Part shown: one piece after another, positions 33,854 through 42,621 of the stretch
Layout of the letters: each line of letters starts with the position of its first letter
Numbering within the stretch: position 1 is the stretch's first letter
Source: an uncultured Methylococcaceae bacterium
GTDB lineage: Bacteria; Pseudomonadota; Gammaproteobacteria; Methylococcales; Methylomonadaceae
NCBI GenBank assembly: GCA_903928685.1
Contig: CAIYRS010000056.1
Coordinates: forward strand, 1 to 45,498
DNA: 45,498 nucleotides
Reading direction: 5' to 3'
The notes under the pieces: model-generated
Database searches by the model: none
Told to the model about the DNA's origin: nothing
What the model saw: the letters and a program-made list of their open reading frames with translations, nothing else
Made by a program: the position numbers and the translations under genes

Positions 33854-34494
33854 GCTACAGCCTCGTTGACGAATTGAAGAAGGCGCACCCCGTATCGCAG
33901 CTCTGCGAGGTGCTGGATGTCCAGAAAAGCAGCTATTACTACTGGCAAGGGCATCGCCAACCGACAGCGCAACGCCTACGCCTGCAAGTGCAAGCCAGGG
34001 CGGTGCACACGGAAACCCACCAAACCTACGGTAGCCGCCGGATGTCGGCTGCCCTGAAAGCGCAAGGTCTGGCCGTGGGGCGTCACCGTGCCCGGAGTCT
34101 GATGCGGGAAGCGGGGCTGGCGGCGGTGCGCCCCAAGAAACGCCACAGCTATCCGGCAGGCGAAGTGTCACGCGTCGCCGACAACCACTTAGACCGCCAA
34201 TTTGAAGCCAGCAAACCCAACCAAAAATGGGTCGGTGACATCACGTATTTATGGACGTCGGCTGGCTGGGTGTACCTCGCGGTGGTGCTGGATTTGTTTT
34301 CGCGCAAGGTGGTCGGCTGGAGCATGTCCGCATCACCCGACACGGTGCTGATACTCGCTGCGCTCAACCAAGCAGCGATCCTGCGGCAGGTCACGCCCGG
34401 CATCGGTCCGCTGTTCCATTCAGACCAAGGTTGCCAATACATTGGGTCGGGACGATACGGTGACAGGACGGCGCGGGCTTGCGGAGCAATCTAA
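33850..34494 (+). pseudogene. IS3-family transposase OrfB, truncated
   Basis: The 214-residue frame has the IS3 OrfB layout: an N-terminal HTH_21 region (VHTETHQTYGSRRMSAALKA), then the rve integrase core with KWVGDITYLWTSAGWVYLAV (first Asp) and GPLFHSDQGCQYIGS (second Asp). After this the sequence changes to GRYGDRTARACGAI and stops, so the final catalytic Glu (expected in the ...NCWDNA...E segment) and about 70 residues are missing. It is a non-functional remnant; the breakpoint is near 34445. Confidence 0.88.
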
Positions 34495-34597
34495 CCGTCG
34501 CGTAGTTTTTGCGGATTTTTGGGCAGGACGCCCGGAAAATCTTTACGCAAAAATAGCGACTCGCTTATTTTTTTAAACGCTTTAAAGAGTAGCTAAT

Positions 34598-35362
34598 CTA
34601 CACGTTTGCCAACAACCAATCAGTCCATTCGCCCAGATTATCGCCTTTAGTTGCTGACAACTGGATCACCTGCAAATTCGGATTCACCTGTCTGGCAAAA
34701 TCCAAACAACGTTGCACATCAAAATCAACATACGGCAACAAGTCGATTTTGTTCAGCACCATCACATCTGCGGCATGGAACATATCAGGATATTTCAGCG
34801 GCTTGTCATCACCTTCCGTTACCGACAACACCACGATTTTATGCGCCTCGCCCAAATCAAACGACGACGGGCAGACCAAATTACCGACGTTTTCAATCAC
34901 CAGCAAACTGTTGGGCTGCACCGCCAATTGCACCACCGCATGACCAATGCCCTGTGCGTCCAAATGGCAAGCGCGTCCGGTGTTGATTTGCAAAGCCGGA
35001 ATGCCAGTAGCGCGGATTTTGTCGGCATCGTGTTCGGTTTGCTGGTCGCCTTCAATCACAGCAATGGGGAAACGGCTCTTCAAGCGTTTGATGGTTTCCA
35101 CCAGCAACGTAGTTTTGCCCGCGCCGGGGCTGGAGACCAAGTTTAAGACAAAGATATTATCATCTTGGAAAAAACGGCGGTTTTGTGCGGCATAGGCGTT
35201 GTTTTTGCTGAGCAAATCTTGCTCAACTTGCACTAGCCGCGCGTTATCCAACGGCGGGTGGTGATGGCCTGTGCTGAGCACGGGATGGACGTGTCCGGTC
35301 ACTGGCTTAAATTTGCCGGTGCTGTCTGGGTGTTCTTGTCCGCAACCGCATATTCCGCACAT
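34598..35362 (-). CDS. hypB: Hydrogenase nickel incorporation GTPase HypB
   Basis: A 254-residue SIMIBI-class GTPase that loads nickel into NiFe hydrogenase (or helps urease). The N-terminal high-affinity Ni site MCGICGCG is followed by a His-containing linker (HVHPVLSTGHHHPP). The G domain shows LVSSPGAGKTTLL (P-loop), AVIEGDQQTEHDADKI with the family Asp, CHLDAQ, ENVGNLVCPSSFDLGE and NKIDLLPYVDFD. No other hyp or hydrogenase gene is in the window; it stands among cobalamin genes, on the opposite strand, beside an IS3 remnant. Confidence 0.95.
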   Translation of the reverse strand: MCGICGCGQEHPDSTGKFKPVTGHVHPVLSTGHHHPPLDNARLVQVEQDLLSKNNAYAAQNRRFFQDDNIFVLNLVSSPGAGKTTLLVETIKRLKSRFPIAVIEGDQQTEHDADKIRATGIPALQINTGRACHLDAQGIGHAVVQLAVQPNSLLVIENVGNLVCPSSFDLGEAHKIVVLSVTEGDDKPLKYPDMFHAADVMVLNKIDLLPYVDFDVQRCLDFARQVNPNLQVIQLSATKGDNLGEWTDWLLANV

Positions 35363-35483
35363 AGGTTTTTCCTTTAACTGATCAGTAAGTATTTAATTTA
35401 GGACTTTCAATACCCCTGTATAAGCCGTAATACTAGAGGGTGTTCTTAATTGAACCATATTACAGTGGAAACCAAAATGCCTA

Positions 35484-35840
35484 GTGTTAAAACATTGGTT
35501 GATTCTCGATAACCACTACCACGTGCTAGTCACCAGCAAAATAAACGCAGACTTAAGCGGCATTATAGGTAAAATTCAGATGCTATCGGCAAAACTTATC
35601 CGCTCCCAACTGCAGCCAATTTGGTGGATTTATTGGGATTATTACCAACTTGATGAAGCCGATTATTTGATGCCTTTGAATGATTTGTTCAATAATCCGA
35701 TTAAACATGAGTATGTGACTAATTTGAAAGATCACCCCTATCCTAAGTTTTTGTCAACACAAGGCCGCGAACTTTTGCTTAAGCGGTTCAGAGAATACCC
35801 TGAATATAAAAGCTTAGTTTTAGACGAAGATTCGGAGTAA
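35484..35840 (+). pseudogene. REP-associated tyrosine transposase (RAYT, Y1/HUH) remnant
   Basis: A 118-residue frame resembling the C-terminal two thirds of the IS200-like Y1 transposase family that mobilises REP palindromes. The metal-binding HUH motif is in HWLILDNHYHVLV. DLFNNPIKHEYVTN and DHPYPKFLST match the Y-x-x-x-NP-x-K-x-G/Y-V region, but the catalytic tyrosine expected just before NP is not present. The usual 40-60 N-terminal residues are missing: an in-frame TGA lies at 35451 and the only start is GTG. The stop codon is inside a palindrome (35834-35861), the usual arrangement for RAYT genes. Probably inactive. Confidence 0.7.
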
Positions 35841-35861
35841 AAAAACATGTTTTTTTACCCC
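35834..35861. repeat. Palindrome copy 3 spanning RAYT stop and cobS start
   Basis: A 28-base inverted repeat with one mismatched pair, centred on ACATGT between 35847 and 35848. It shares GGAGT and AAAACATGTTTT with the palindromes at 6844 and 31046 but has extra A/T in place of CC/GG. It contains the stop codon of the RAYT remnant (TAA, 35838-35840) and the ATG of cobS at its centre. Confidence 0.8.
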
Positions 35862-36596
35862 AAACTATTTTTGCTGGCACTCAGCTTCTACACCCGCCTC
35901 CCCACTCCCCAAAACCTCGACTACCAAAAACTCCCGCAAGCCAGCACTTATCTGCCCTTGGTTGGCTGGCTAGTCGGCGGCGGATGCGCGTTGGTGTTTT
36001 ATCTGGCTGCGTTGTTGTGGTCGCCGTTTACAGCAGCGATACTCGCCACCATCGCGGGTATTTTTATCACTGGCGCATTCCACGAAGACGGTTTTGCCGA
36101 TGTTTGCGACGGTTTCGGCGGCGGTTGGGGTAAGGCGCGGATTTTGGAGATTATGAAAGATTCGCGCGTGGGTGCGTATGGCGCGATTGGCATTGGTTTG
36201 TTGTTGCTTTTAAAAATTAGTGTGTTGGCGGACTTGCCGATTGCTGCCACGCCGTTGGCGCTGTGGGCGGGTCATAGCGTCAGCCGTTTGCCGCCGCTGT
36301 TGTTGATGTGGCGATACGATTACGCGCGGCTGGAAGACAGCAAAGGCGCGGCGGCGGTGTTTAAACCTAGCACGAAGGATTTGGCGTTTGCGGCGGCTTG
36401 CGCGGTGTTGCCGATGTTGCTGTTGCCTGCCATTTGTTGGTGGTCGATGCTGCCTGTGTTGTTGGTCAACTTAGGCTTAGGCCAGTATTTTCATCGTCAT
36501 ATCGGCGGTTACACGGGCGATTGTTTGGGCGCAAGCCAACAAGTCGCGGAAGTGGTGTTTTATTTGGGCGTGGCGGGGTTATGGACATTTATCTGA
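35847..36596 (+). CDS. cobS: Adenosylcobinamide-GDP ribazoletransferase (cobalamin synthase)
   Basis: A 249-residue membrane enzyme joining adenosylcobinamide-GDP and alpha-ribazole (phosphate) in the last assembly of cobalamin. FLLALSFYTRLPTP starts the chain; the active-site region is AFHEDGFADVCDGFGGGW with MKDSRVGAYGAIGI; hydrophobic helices follow, with SRLPPLLLM and a C-terminal GYTGDCLGASQQVAEVV. Its ATG is the centre of a palindrome and the ribosome binding site would be GGAG in the left arm, so mRNA folding could hide the start. It overlaps cobC by 16 bases. Confidence 0.96.
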   Translation: MFFYPKLFLLALSFYTRLPTPQNLDYQKLPQASTYLPLVGWLVGGGCALVFYLAALLWSPFTAAILATIAGIFITGAFHEDGFADVCDGFGGGWGKARILEIMKDSRVGAYGAIGIGLLLLLKISVLADLPIAATPLALWAGHSVSRLPPLLLMWRYDYARLEDSKGAAAVFKPSTKDLAFAAACAVLPMLLLPAICWWSMLPVLLVNLGLGQYFHRHIGGYTGDCLGASQQVAEVVFYLGVAGLWTFI

Positions 36597-37144
36597 TCCG
36601 CCACAGCAAAACCGTCGCCACACCGGGCTTGTGTTACGGTCGCACCGACATTGCCCTTGATGATAATTTTGCCGACGAGCTGGCGAAAATCCGCGCCAAA
36701 CTGCCAGAACTGCACGCCGATTGTCGAGTGTTTTCCAGCCCGTTAAGCCGTTGCACCCTGCTTGCCGAACAACTTAGCGAACGCGTCGAAACCGATGACC
36801 GCTTGCTGGAAATCAATTTCGGCGATTGGGAAAACATCCCCTTTGATGCGCTGGACAGCGACGCATTACGACATTGGACAGACAACTTCGTCACCAGCCG
36901 CGCGCCCAATGGCGAATGTTTTACCGATTTATTCCTCCGCGCGGGCGAGTTTTGGCAGGATTTAGTCCAGCAAGATGCACCGCAAACTTTGGTCATTACT
37001 CATGCCGGAACGATACGGGCGTTGCTGGCGCACGTCCTTAAACTACCACTGGCCAACGCCTTCCAATTCCGCGTGGCCTTAAGTTCTGTGCATAAACTGC
37101 ACTACACGCCTGATTACACTTACATCGATTATCTTAACCAATGA
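36581..37144 (+). CDS. cobC: Alpha-ribazole phosphatase, histidine phosphatase family
   Basis: A 187-residue enzyme that removes phosphate from alpha-ribazole-5'-phosphate (or adenosylcobalamin phosphate). The phosphohistidine motif is MDIYLIRHSKTV (R-H-S in place of R-H-G), with FSSPLSRCTLLAEQL, LLEINFGDWENIPF and LVITHAGTIRALL completing the superfamily pattern. A longer frame opens at 36398 but is inside cobS; ATG 36581 overlaps the cobS stop and fits the family. Its last 66 bases overlap the convergent export gene on the other strand. Confidence 0.92.
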   Translation: MDIYLIRHSKTVATPGLCYGRTDIALDDNFADELAKIRAKLPELHADCRVFSSPLSRCTLLAEQLSERVETDDRLLEINFGDWENIPFDALDSDALRHWTDNFVTSRAPNGECFTDLFLRAGEFWQDLVQQDAPQTLVITHAGTIRALLAHVLKLPLANAFQFRVALSSVHKLHYTPDYTYIDYLNQ

Positions 37145-39358
37145 AACCATTTTTTGGATTTTCTCTATCAGCTCCATTATCTGCTTATCCAACCTAAAGC
37201 GCAGTTGCCATTCCAGCGCCAAATCAGCGGGCAGACTGTCGATACGGTGGTGTTCGGTATAACTTTGTTTCAGTAATTCGTGGATGTCAGCAACGTCTGT
37301 CCTCACTTCTTGTTGATCGCCTTGCAGCGTCAATGCGGCATTCTCCAGTTCATTCGCCAGTGCCTTATCGAAATTACGGCTGTAGTCTTGCAGTTCATCA
37401 GGAAAGTTGCTGAATTGCTGACCACTCAGCAAGCGGTAGCGTCGCCGGATTTGTAGCAAACCGGATAGGTTTACGGCGGCTTCAATCAGCGCATTTAGCG
37501 TTGCCCTTTCATCGGCTTTTTTGCTTAATCTGGCATCCGGTTCTAATACCGCGTGAACCAGCAAATCTTTTGCCGCCGCCAGTTCTTTATCTGCCGACAA
37601 GCGTAACGGCAAGGTCTGTTTGACTAACATTCCCACATCCGGCAAGCGTGCGGTAAGTTTGGCAAGTGTGTGCAATGCCGCTGCGCTATGGTGTCGGGCA
37701 AGCGCTATCGAACGTCGAGGCCAGAGCGCATAGTCGAGCACGCCCATCACGAGTATGCCCAGCAAAATGCCAGCAACTCGATCGCGCGGCAAATAAAGAT
37801 CGGTAACTGGGCCGAAATCATGTAAGACGAACGTGGCGAACGAAAATCCGAGCTGCCTGCCTAGGTAAGCGATACGCTCACTTCCTGCGGAAATCCAAGC
37901 TGCCAAAACCCAAAATGGCGTGGTTGCCAATGCAAAACCCGCGATGTTGTCGAGCTGGGACTGGAAGACCAGCACGTAAATGTAGGCGCAAAGTCCACCG
38001 ACCACCGCACCCGACAATCGCAATAGTGATAAACGGTAATCGGCACCCAGACTGGTTTGTGCGGCAACCAGACAGGTGGGTATGGCGGTATTGATGGCAG
38101 GCCAACCCATGCTTTCCACAAACAGTGTGCAGAGTATCGCCCCTAGGGAAAATTTAATCCCAAATTGCAAGCTATCAGCATGGGTCGCCCAGAACTCATA
38201 ACCAAACCAAGCGGGAAACCAGCCTGCTGGTTCATCATCGTCGATTTCGGCAGCTAGATTTTTCCTGTCAGATTCTGGCTGATGCAATTCATGCAGCAAT
38301 CCGGCGATCCGATGCAGCCCGCGCCACATCGCCGTTAATATCGATGGGATGGTTTGCTGCGAATAACGGTTTAGTACGTCATCTTTTAGCAGTATGTAGA
38401 TTTGCTCAGAAACATCGCGGGATTCTTCCACGCCCTGACGCAACAATGCACAGGCGCTTTGCATAGCCAGATAGACATTTAATTTTTCCTGATCCATCGG
38501 TTGCGCCCGAAACGCTGGTGTCAAAACCTGATTCAGCCAGATGGCTGTCTGCCGCAAACCATCAATTTCCAGCAAAAGGGCAAGATAAGTGTCGTGCTGC
38601 TGATGTATGGAGGGATGGATGAGTTCTGCGTTAGACAGCAATGTTAGGGTTTTGCCTAAGCTGTCTGGGGTTGCAGGCTTTGGTATGGTTCGTTTCTGAA
38701 TCGCCACGCCACTGTCGGCAAGACGCGTACTTAAAATCGTTTCTACTGCCGCCAGTTGCGCCGCGATACTGGCCTTTAGTTCTTTGAGCGGGTCTTGTGG
38801 ATTAATGGTCAGATGCACCACCGTCCATGAGCCGATAGCCAGTACACCGATGATCGGGATATTCCACAAGGCATGGTAAATACCTTGTTCAGGATCACTT
38901 GGCCCATACAGCACGGCTACGGAAAACCACAGCGCAATGCCGGTAGGCCAAGCGATCAATCGGGCATGGAACAGGGCTACCGCTAAGATGATGAAAGACA
39001 GGGGCAGTAACAGCCAAGCGTCATTGCCGGCAAATATCAGTGTCGCTACCGATAGTATGGTGGTGACGATGATGTATCCCAATTGACGTATTCCAAACGC
39101 CAGCGATTGTCCGGCATTGGCATAGGCGTCGTAACTTAAGCAGATCAGCAACGCAATCGCCCCTAATGGCGGCACATGCAAGGTTTGGCTGACCAAGGCA
39201 ATGATTAATGAGACGATGAGCAAACGCAATGCGGCAACTCGCCGCCCTGGAAAGTCGCTGAGTTCGGCTATCAGAAATTGCGTCAGGCTGGTGCCGAACC
39301 AGAGGCCACCGCGCCGTTTGTGCGAGACCGAAACGGGTTGCGGGTCTTTGTTGGTCAT
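37079..39358 (-). CDS. FUSC-family inner membrane transporter (MdtO-like)
   Basis: A 759-residue protein of the fusaric-acid-resistance/AaeB/MdtO family of efflux pumps. Two blocks of membrane helices are visible (about residues 40-180, with VAALRLLIVSLIIALVSQTL, and about 400-530, with GAILCTLFVESMGWPAINTA), each followed by a soluble helical region. It is the third gene of a ytcA-mdtN-mdtO-like operon and overlaps the HlyD gene by 4 bases. Its C-terminus overlaps the convergent cobC by 66 bases; the tail VVQFMHRT may have been extended by loss of an earlier stop. Substrate unknown. Confidence 0.86.
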   Translation of the reverse strand: MTNKDPQPVSVSHKRRGGLWFGTSLTQFLIAELSDFPGRRVAALRLLIVSLIIALVSQTLHVPPLGAIALLICLSYDAYANAGQSLAFGIRQLGYIIVTTILSVATLIFAGNDAWLLLPLSFIILAVALFHARLIAWPTGIALWFSVAVLYGPSDPEQGIYHALWNIPIIGVLAIGSWTVVHLTINPQDPLKELKASIAAQLAAVETILSTRLADSGVAIQKRTIPKPATPDSLGKTLTLLSNAELIHPSIHQQHDTYLALLLEIDGLRQTAIWLNQVLTPAFRAQPMDQEKLNVYLAMQSACALLRQGVEESRDVSEQIYILLKDDVLNRYSQQTIPSILTAMWRGLHRIAGLLHELHQPESDRKNLAAEIDDDEPAGWFPAWFGYEFWATHADSLQFGIKFSLGAILCTLFVESMGWPAINTAIPTCLVAAQTSLGADYRLSLLRLSGAVVGGLCAYIYVLVFQSQLDNIAGFALATTPFWVLAAWISAGSERIAYLGRQLGFSFATFVLHDFGPVTDLYLPRDRVAGILLGILVMGVLDYALWPRRSIALARHHSAAALHTLAKLTARLPDVGMLVKQTLPLRLSADKELAAAKDLLVHAVLEPDARLSKKADERATLNALIEAAVNLSGLLQIRRRYRLLSGQQFSNFPDELQDYSRNFDKALANELENAALTLQGDQQEVRTDVADIHELLKQSYTEHHRIDSLPADLALEWQLRFRLDKQIMELIEKIQKMVSLVKIIDVSVIRRVVQFMHRT

Positions 39359-40539
39359 TGCGAAACTGGTGCTTTACTGGCTGGCGTAAGAGCGGGCAAT
39401 TCGGAATAGTGATCCAGAACGGTGACAAAAGCGGTCATGCCCATTCGTAAGGGATGGTCGGGATCGCGTTCGGGTATCTCGATCCGAACTTGGAAACGGG
39501 ATGCCAGAATAACCCAGTTCAACGTGCGCTGAACTTCCGGCAATACGCCTTGTTGCTTGATATTATCGGGAGCATTCGCCCAACCTATGCCAGTCACTAC
39601 GCCTCGGTAGCGTTTGCCGGGATAAGCAACTAAGAATATTTCGGCTTCCTGGCCTGGACGAATGGATGGCAAATAGGTTTCTTTAAAGCTGGCAATGGCA
39701 TACCAATGGCGGTCATCAACCAGGGCGAACATTTGTGTTCCGGCTTTGGCGTATTCGCCTTCACGGGTATTTAGGTTTGTGATATAGCCATTGAAAGGGG
39801 CACGTATCGAACAGTATTCCACATCAAGTTCGGCGGCAGCGACAATCGCCTTGGCGACTTCGATACGGGCATTGACGTTACCGGATTGGGCAATCAACGA
39901 TACCGCGCCACGGCTCTCACTTTTAGCTTCGGTAATGGCACTTTGGGCCGACAGCACTTTAGCGCGGGCATCCGCCAACTCAGCGCGTGAAGCGGCATAC
40001 TTGGAACGCGCCTGCTTGAACTGGTCTACCGTAACATATTGTTTTTCCGCTAACGGTTCAAGTCGTTCCACATACCTATGCAGATACTCATCTTCCGCCT
40101 CAATCCGTTTAACCTCCGCTTCAGCGGCGGTGCGTTGATGTTGCAGCCGTTCGATGGCGATTTCCGCAGAACCGCTGGAGGCACGGCGTGAATCCACATC
40201 TTTTTCTGCCAACAGCAATTCCGCCTTGGCCTGATCCAGTTTAGCCTGATATGGGCGCGGGTCGATAACGTACAGTAGATCGCCCTGTTTGACGTATTGA
40301 TTGTCATCAACGTGCAATTCCACGATACGCCCACTCACTTCCGGCGCGATACCAACGATGTTGGCACGTATCAACGCATCGTTGGTGCTGGGATGCTGAT
40401 AGTTGATCCGCCACGTCAGCGCTCCAGTAATGATCGCTCCCAACACAATCACTGTTCCGATGCTACGTCCTAGCAGTATGCGGTGTTTATTATTGGTAAC
40501 GTGATGATCTTTTTGACTGTTTTCCATAATGGACGGCAT
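39355..40539 (-). CDS. HlyD/EmrA-type membrane fusion protein (MdtN-like)
   Basis: A 394-residue periplasmic adaptor. One N-terminal membrane segment (SIGTVIVLGAIITGALTW) leads to the lipoyl half GIAPEVSGRIVELHVDDNQY and VKQGDLLYVIDPRPYQAKLD, a long coiled-coil hairpin (about 100-220), then the second lipoyl half IRAPFNGYITNLNTREGEYA. ATG 40539 is used; ATG 40527 is also possible. It links the FUSC pump downstream to the divergently encoded TolC-like channel. Confidence 0.9.
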   Translation of the reverse strand: MPSIMENSQKDHHVTNNKHRILLGRSIGTVIVLGAIITGALTWRINYQHPSTNDALIRANIVGIAPEVSGRIVELHVDDNQYVKQGDLLYVIDPRPYQAKLDQAKAELLLAEKDVDSRRASSGSAEIAIERLQHQRTAAEAEVKRIEAEDEYLHRYVERLEPLAEKQYVTVDQFKQARSKYAASRAELADARAKVLSAQSAITEAKSESRGAVSLIAQSGNVNARIEVAKAIVAAAELDVEYCSIRAPFNGYITNLNTREGEYAKAGTQMFALVDDRHWYAIASFKETYLPSIRPGQEAEIFLVAYPGKRYRGVVTGIGWANAPDNIKQQGVLPEVQRTLNWVILASRFQVRIEIPERDPDHPLRMGMTAFVTVLDHYSELPALTPASKAPVSQ

Positions 40540-40545
40540 CCGTTT

Positions 40546-40815
40546 TTAGCGTGAATAAAACAACAACCAAATAACGAAAGTGCATAATGCCCATAAGCTG
40601 GGCGCTATCAATAACGGTGGCCCCAGATGCGGTGCTAGTTTGAATCGTACCAATTGCCACATCAGCACCATGCTTAACGCCAGACCAGCGAGAATGCACA
40701 TAATCCAGGCGGGCCAGAATGAACCTTGAATGCTTAGCATAGGGTCGCAAGCCGTCAAAAAAGCTGCCGAAATAGACGGCAAAATCAACGATTTCGACAA
40801 CTTAGGCGTTGCCAC
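40546..40815 (-). CDS. YtcA-like small membrane lipoprotein
   Basis: An 89-residue protein with a lipobox-like LTAC (cysteine about 23) after a hydrophobic N-terminal stretch, then two hydrophobic segments (WPAWIMCILAGLALSMVLM and LIAPSLWALCTFVIWLLFYS). This matches YtcA, the small protein encoded with mdtNOP in E. coli. It is the first gene of the operon, 6 bases before the HlyD gene. Its function is not known. Confidence 0.72.
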   Translation of the reverse strand: MATPKLSKSLILPSISAAFLTACDPMLSIQGSFWPAWIMCILAGLALSMVLMWQLVRFKLAPHLGPPLLIAPSLWALCTFVIWLLFYSR

Positions 40816-40998
40816 TATGAAGTCTGCTGGGAGGAAAAATTACATTTCGAAAATTTTAATAAATTCATTTGATTACTTTAAATTGAGTGTTGTATCACTC
40901 GGAGGCGTATTGATTTATTATGGTCGCAATGTCTCACTTCACCTATTAATTAAACTCCCGAACATGTATTTATTCCAAAATAGAACGTTCGCTTGAAA

Positions 40999-42525
40999 AT
41001 GACGCTTTTGAGGGTTTGTGTATTGCCGTTCTACAAACGCCATACTTTACCCGCATTGCCTCTCTCCAATTTACGAAGAGCCAAGTACTTTGGAACAGTC
41101 GTGGCGATAGCCTTAACCGCTTGCACGCCGCCGCGCGTTCTCCCATTTGATGATTCCTATGTGGCAACCTCAGCCGACCCTGCCAGTTATTGGCAGGGGT
41201 TCCAGAATAAAATCGACTCCCAACAAACCGCTATCTACAGCCATCCGCCTGACAAAAATCTGGTCGACACCAAAATAACCTACGATCTGCCCGCACTGGT
41301 CGATCTGGCTTTGCATACCAACCCCGAAACCAAAGCGAGTTGGGAAGAAGCAAAAGCTGCCGCCGCCAAGCTCGAAAAGAATCGCAGTAGTTGGTATCCG
41401 ACCTTAACGGCAATGGCGTTTGGTCAATATTTCAAAACCAGCTTTCCCATTCCCGGAAGTGCGTTGGTCAGCACGGGTGACGCCGCTTCAGGCAGTTTGA
41501 ATTTGGCTTGGACATTGTTCGATTTTGGGCGCAGGGAAGCCTTAATCGATGCCGGAGTTCAGCGCTTGAACGCCGCTAATTTTGCCTTCAACCGAAAACA
41601 TCAGGAAATTGCTTACCGCGTTGCCAGCAGTTTTTTTTCTTATCAGGCCAGCCTATCCAAAATCATGGCGACGCAACAAACGCTTGAGACGGCAAGTGCA
41701 GGCACTGCTTCAGTTAAAGCGAAACTCGACCAAGGCTTGGCGACACGCCCCGACTTACTGCTAGCCATCCAGGAACAAGCAAAAGCCAGCTATGATTTGC
41801 AAGATAGCCGAGGTTCTGTGATTCAGGCAAAAGCCGATCTGACAACGAATCTGGGCATCTCACCTTCTTATTCCTTGCAACTGATCGATCTGAGTAAGCT
41901 GCCGTTGCCGAAAGGATTGGTACAATCCGTCGAAAAAATTGTTGATGAAGCATTGGAGCAGCGCCCGGACTTGATGGCACGTCTTGCGGAATTGCGGGCA
42001 CGCGAATCCGAAGTCAAAAAAGCCAGAGCCGAATTCTGGCCCAAGGTTACTCTTGGCGGCAGTCTGGGTAATCAATATTGGGGCAATGTACAGACAACGC
42101 CACCAGGTAATGAAAGTTACTCGGCAAGTAATCTGGTTGGTAGCGGAATGCTGACGATGGAATGGACGTTGTTCGATGGTTTTGAACGCAACCACGCCGT
42201 GCAAGAAGCGGAAGCCAAGAAAGAGGCATCAAAAGCCCAACTTGAGGCCTTGCGTCTGGAAATTATGCGCGATATTTGGAAAGCCTATGCCGATACCAAA
42301 ACCACCTTGGAAAAACGCGAGTTTGCCCTAGCATTGTTGAAAGCGGCTGAAGAATCTTACGCCGCTACACAAGAATCGTATGCCCAAGGATTTTCGACAG
42401 TGATAGAGCTACTTTCTGCACAAAAGGATTTGGCGCACGCCCGTTATACCGAAATCGACAGCCGTGCCAGCTTATTACGTTCCGCAGCGGCTTTAGTTTA
42501 TGCGGCAGGTGGGCAAGATATTTAA
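40999..42525 (+). CDS. TolC-family outer membrane efflux lipoprotein (MdtP-like)
   Basis: A 508-residue outer membrane channel. A signal with TVVAIALTACTPP gives a lipobox cysteine, so it is probably lipid-anchored. The two halves of the OEP fold repeat: SSWYPTLTAMAFGQYF with LNLAWTLFDFGRREALIDAG, and FWPKVTLGGSLGNQYW with TMEWTLFDGFERNHAVQEAE. The C-terminal AAESYAATQESYAQGFSTVI is typical. A TTG at 40993 is another start. It is divergent from the ytcA-like operon across about 180 bases and probably completes the tripartite pump. Confidence 0.9.
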   Translation: MTLLRVCVLPFYKRHTLPALPLSNLRRAKYFGTVVAIALTACTPPRVLPFDDSYVATSADPASYWQGFQNKIDSQQTAIYSHPPDKNLVDTKITYDLPALVDLALHTNPETKASWEEAKAAAAKLEKNRSSWYPTLTAMAFGQYFKTSFPIPGSALVSTGDAASGSLNLAWTLFDFGRREALIDAGVQRLNAANFAFNRKHQEIAYRVASSFFSYQASLSKIMATQQTLETASAGTASVKAKLDQGLATRPDLLLAIQEQAKASYDLQDSRGSVIQAKADLTTNLGISPSYSLQLIDLSKLPLPKGLVQSVEKIVDEALEQRPDLMARLAELRARESEVKKARAEFWPKVTLGGSLGNQYWGNVQTTPPGNESYSASNLVGSGMLTMEWTLFDGFERNHAVQEAEAKKEASKAQLEALRLEIMRDIWKAYADTKTTLEKREFALALLKAAEESYAATQESYAQGFSTVIELLSAQKDLAHARYTEIDSRASLLRSAAALVYAAGGQDI

Positions 42526-42621
42526 TACGGATAGCAAAGTATTTGACCAGCTTGTACCATTGCGATGGTGATAATACACGCACGTTCAAAAATTAAACCC
42601 TATTAGCTAAGAGCTACACCT

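Larger units (their letters stand above)
33419..34494 (+). mobile_element. IS3-family insertion sequence, 3' end missing
   Basis: orfA and orfB of an IS3-family element, with orfB cut before its last third and no right terminal repeat found, so the element cannot move by itself. The left boundary is uncertain: GAGTCCAAAATTA at 33421 and TAATAATTTTGGAC at 33458 form an inverted pair upstream of orfA, and either could belong to the left end or to a pre-existing palindrome of the 6844/31046 family. It sits between cobT and hypB. Confidence 0.75.

Noticed and set aside
36398..36580. 61-residue N-terminal extension of cobC
   Set aside because: It lies within cobS in another frame; the phosphatase fold starts at the ATG at 36581.
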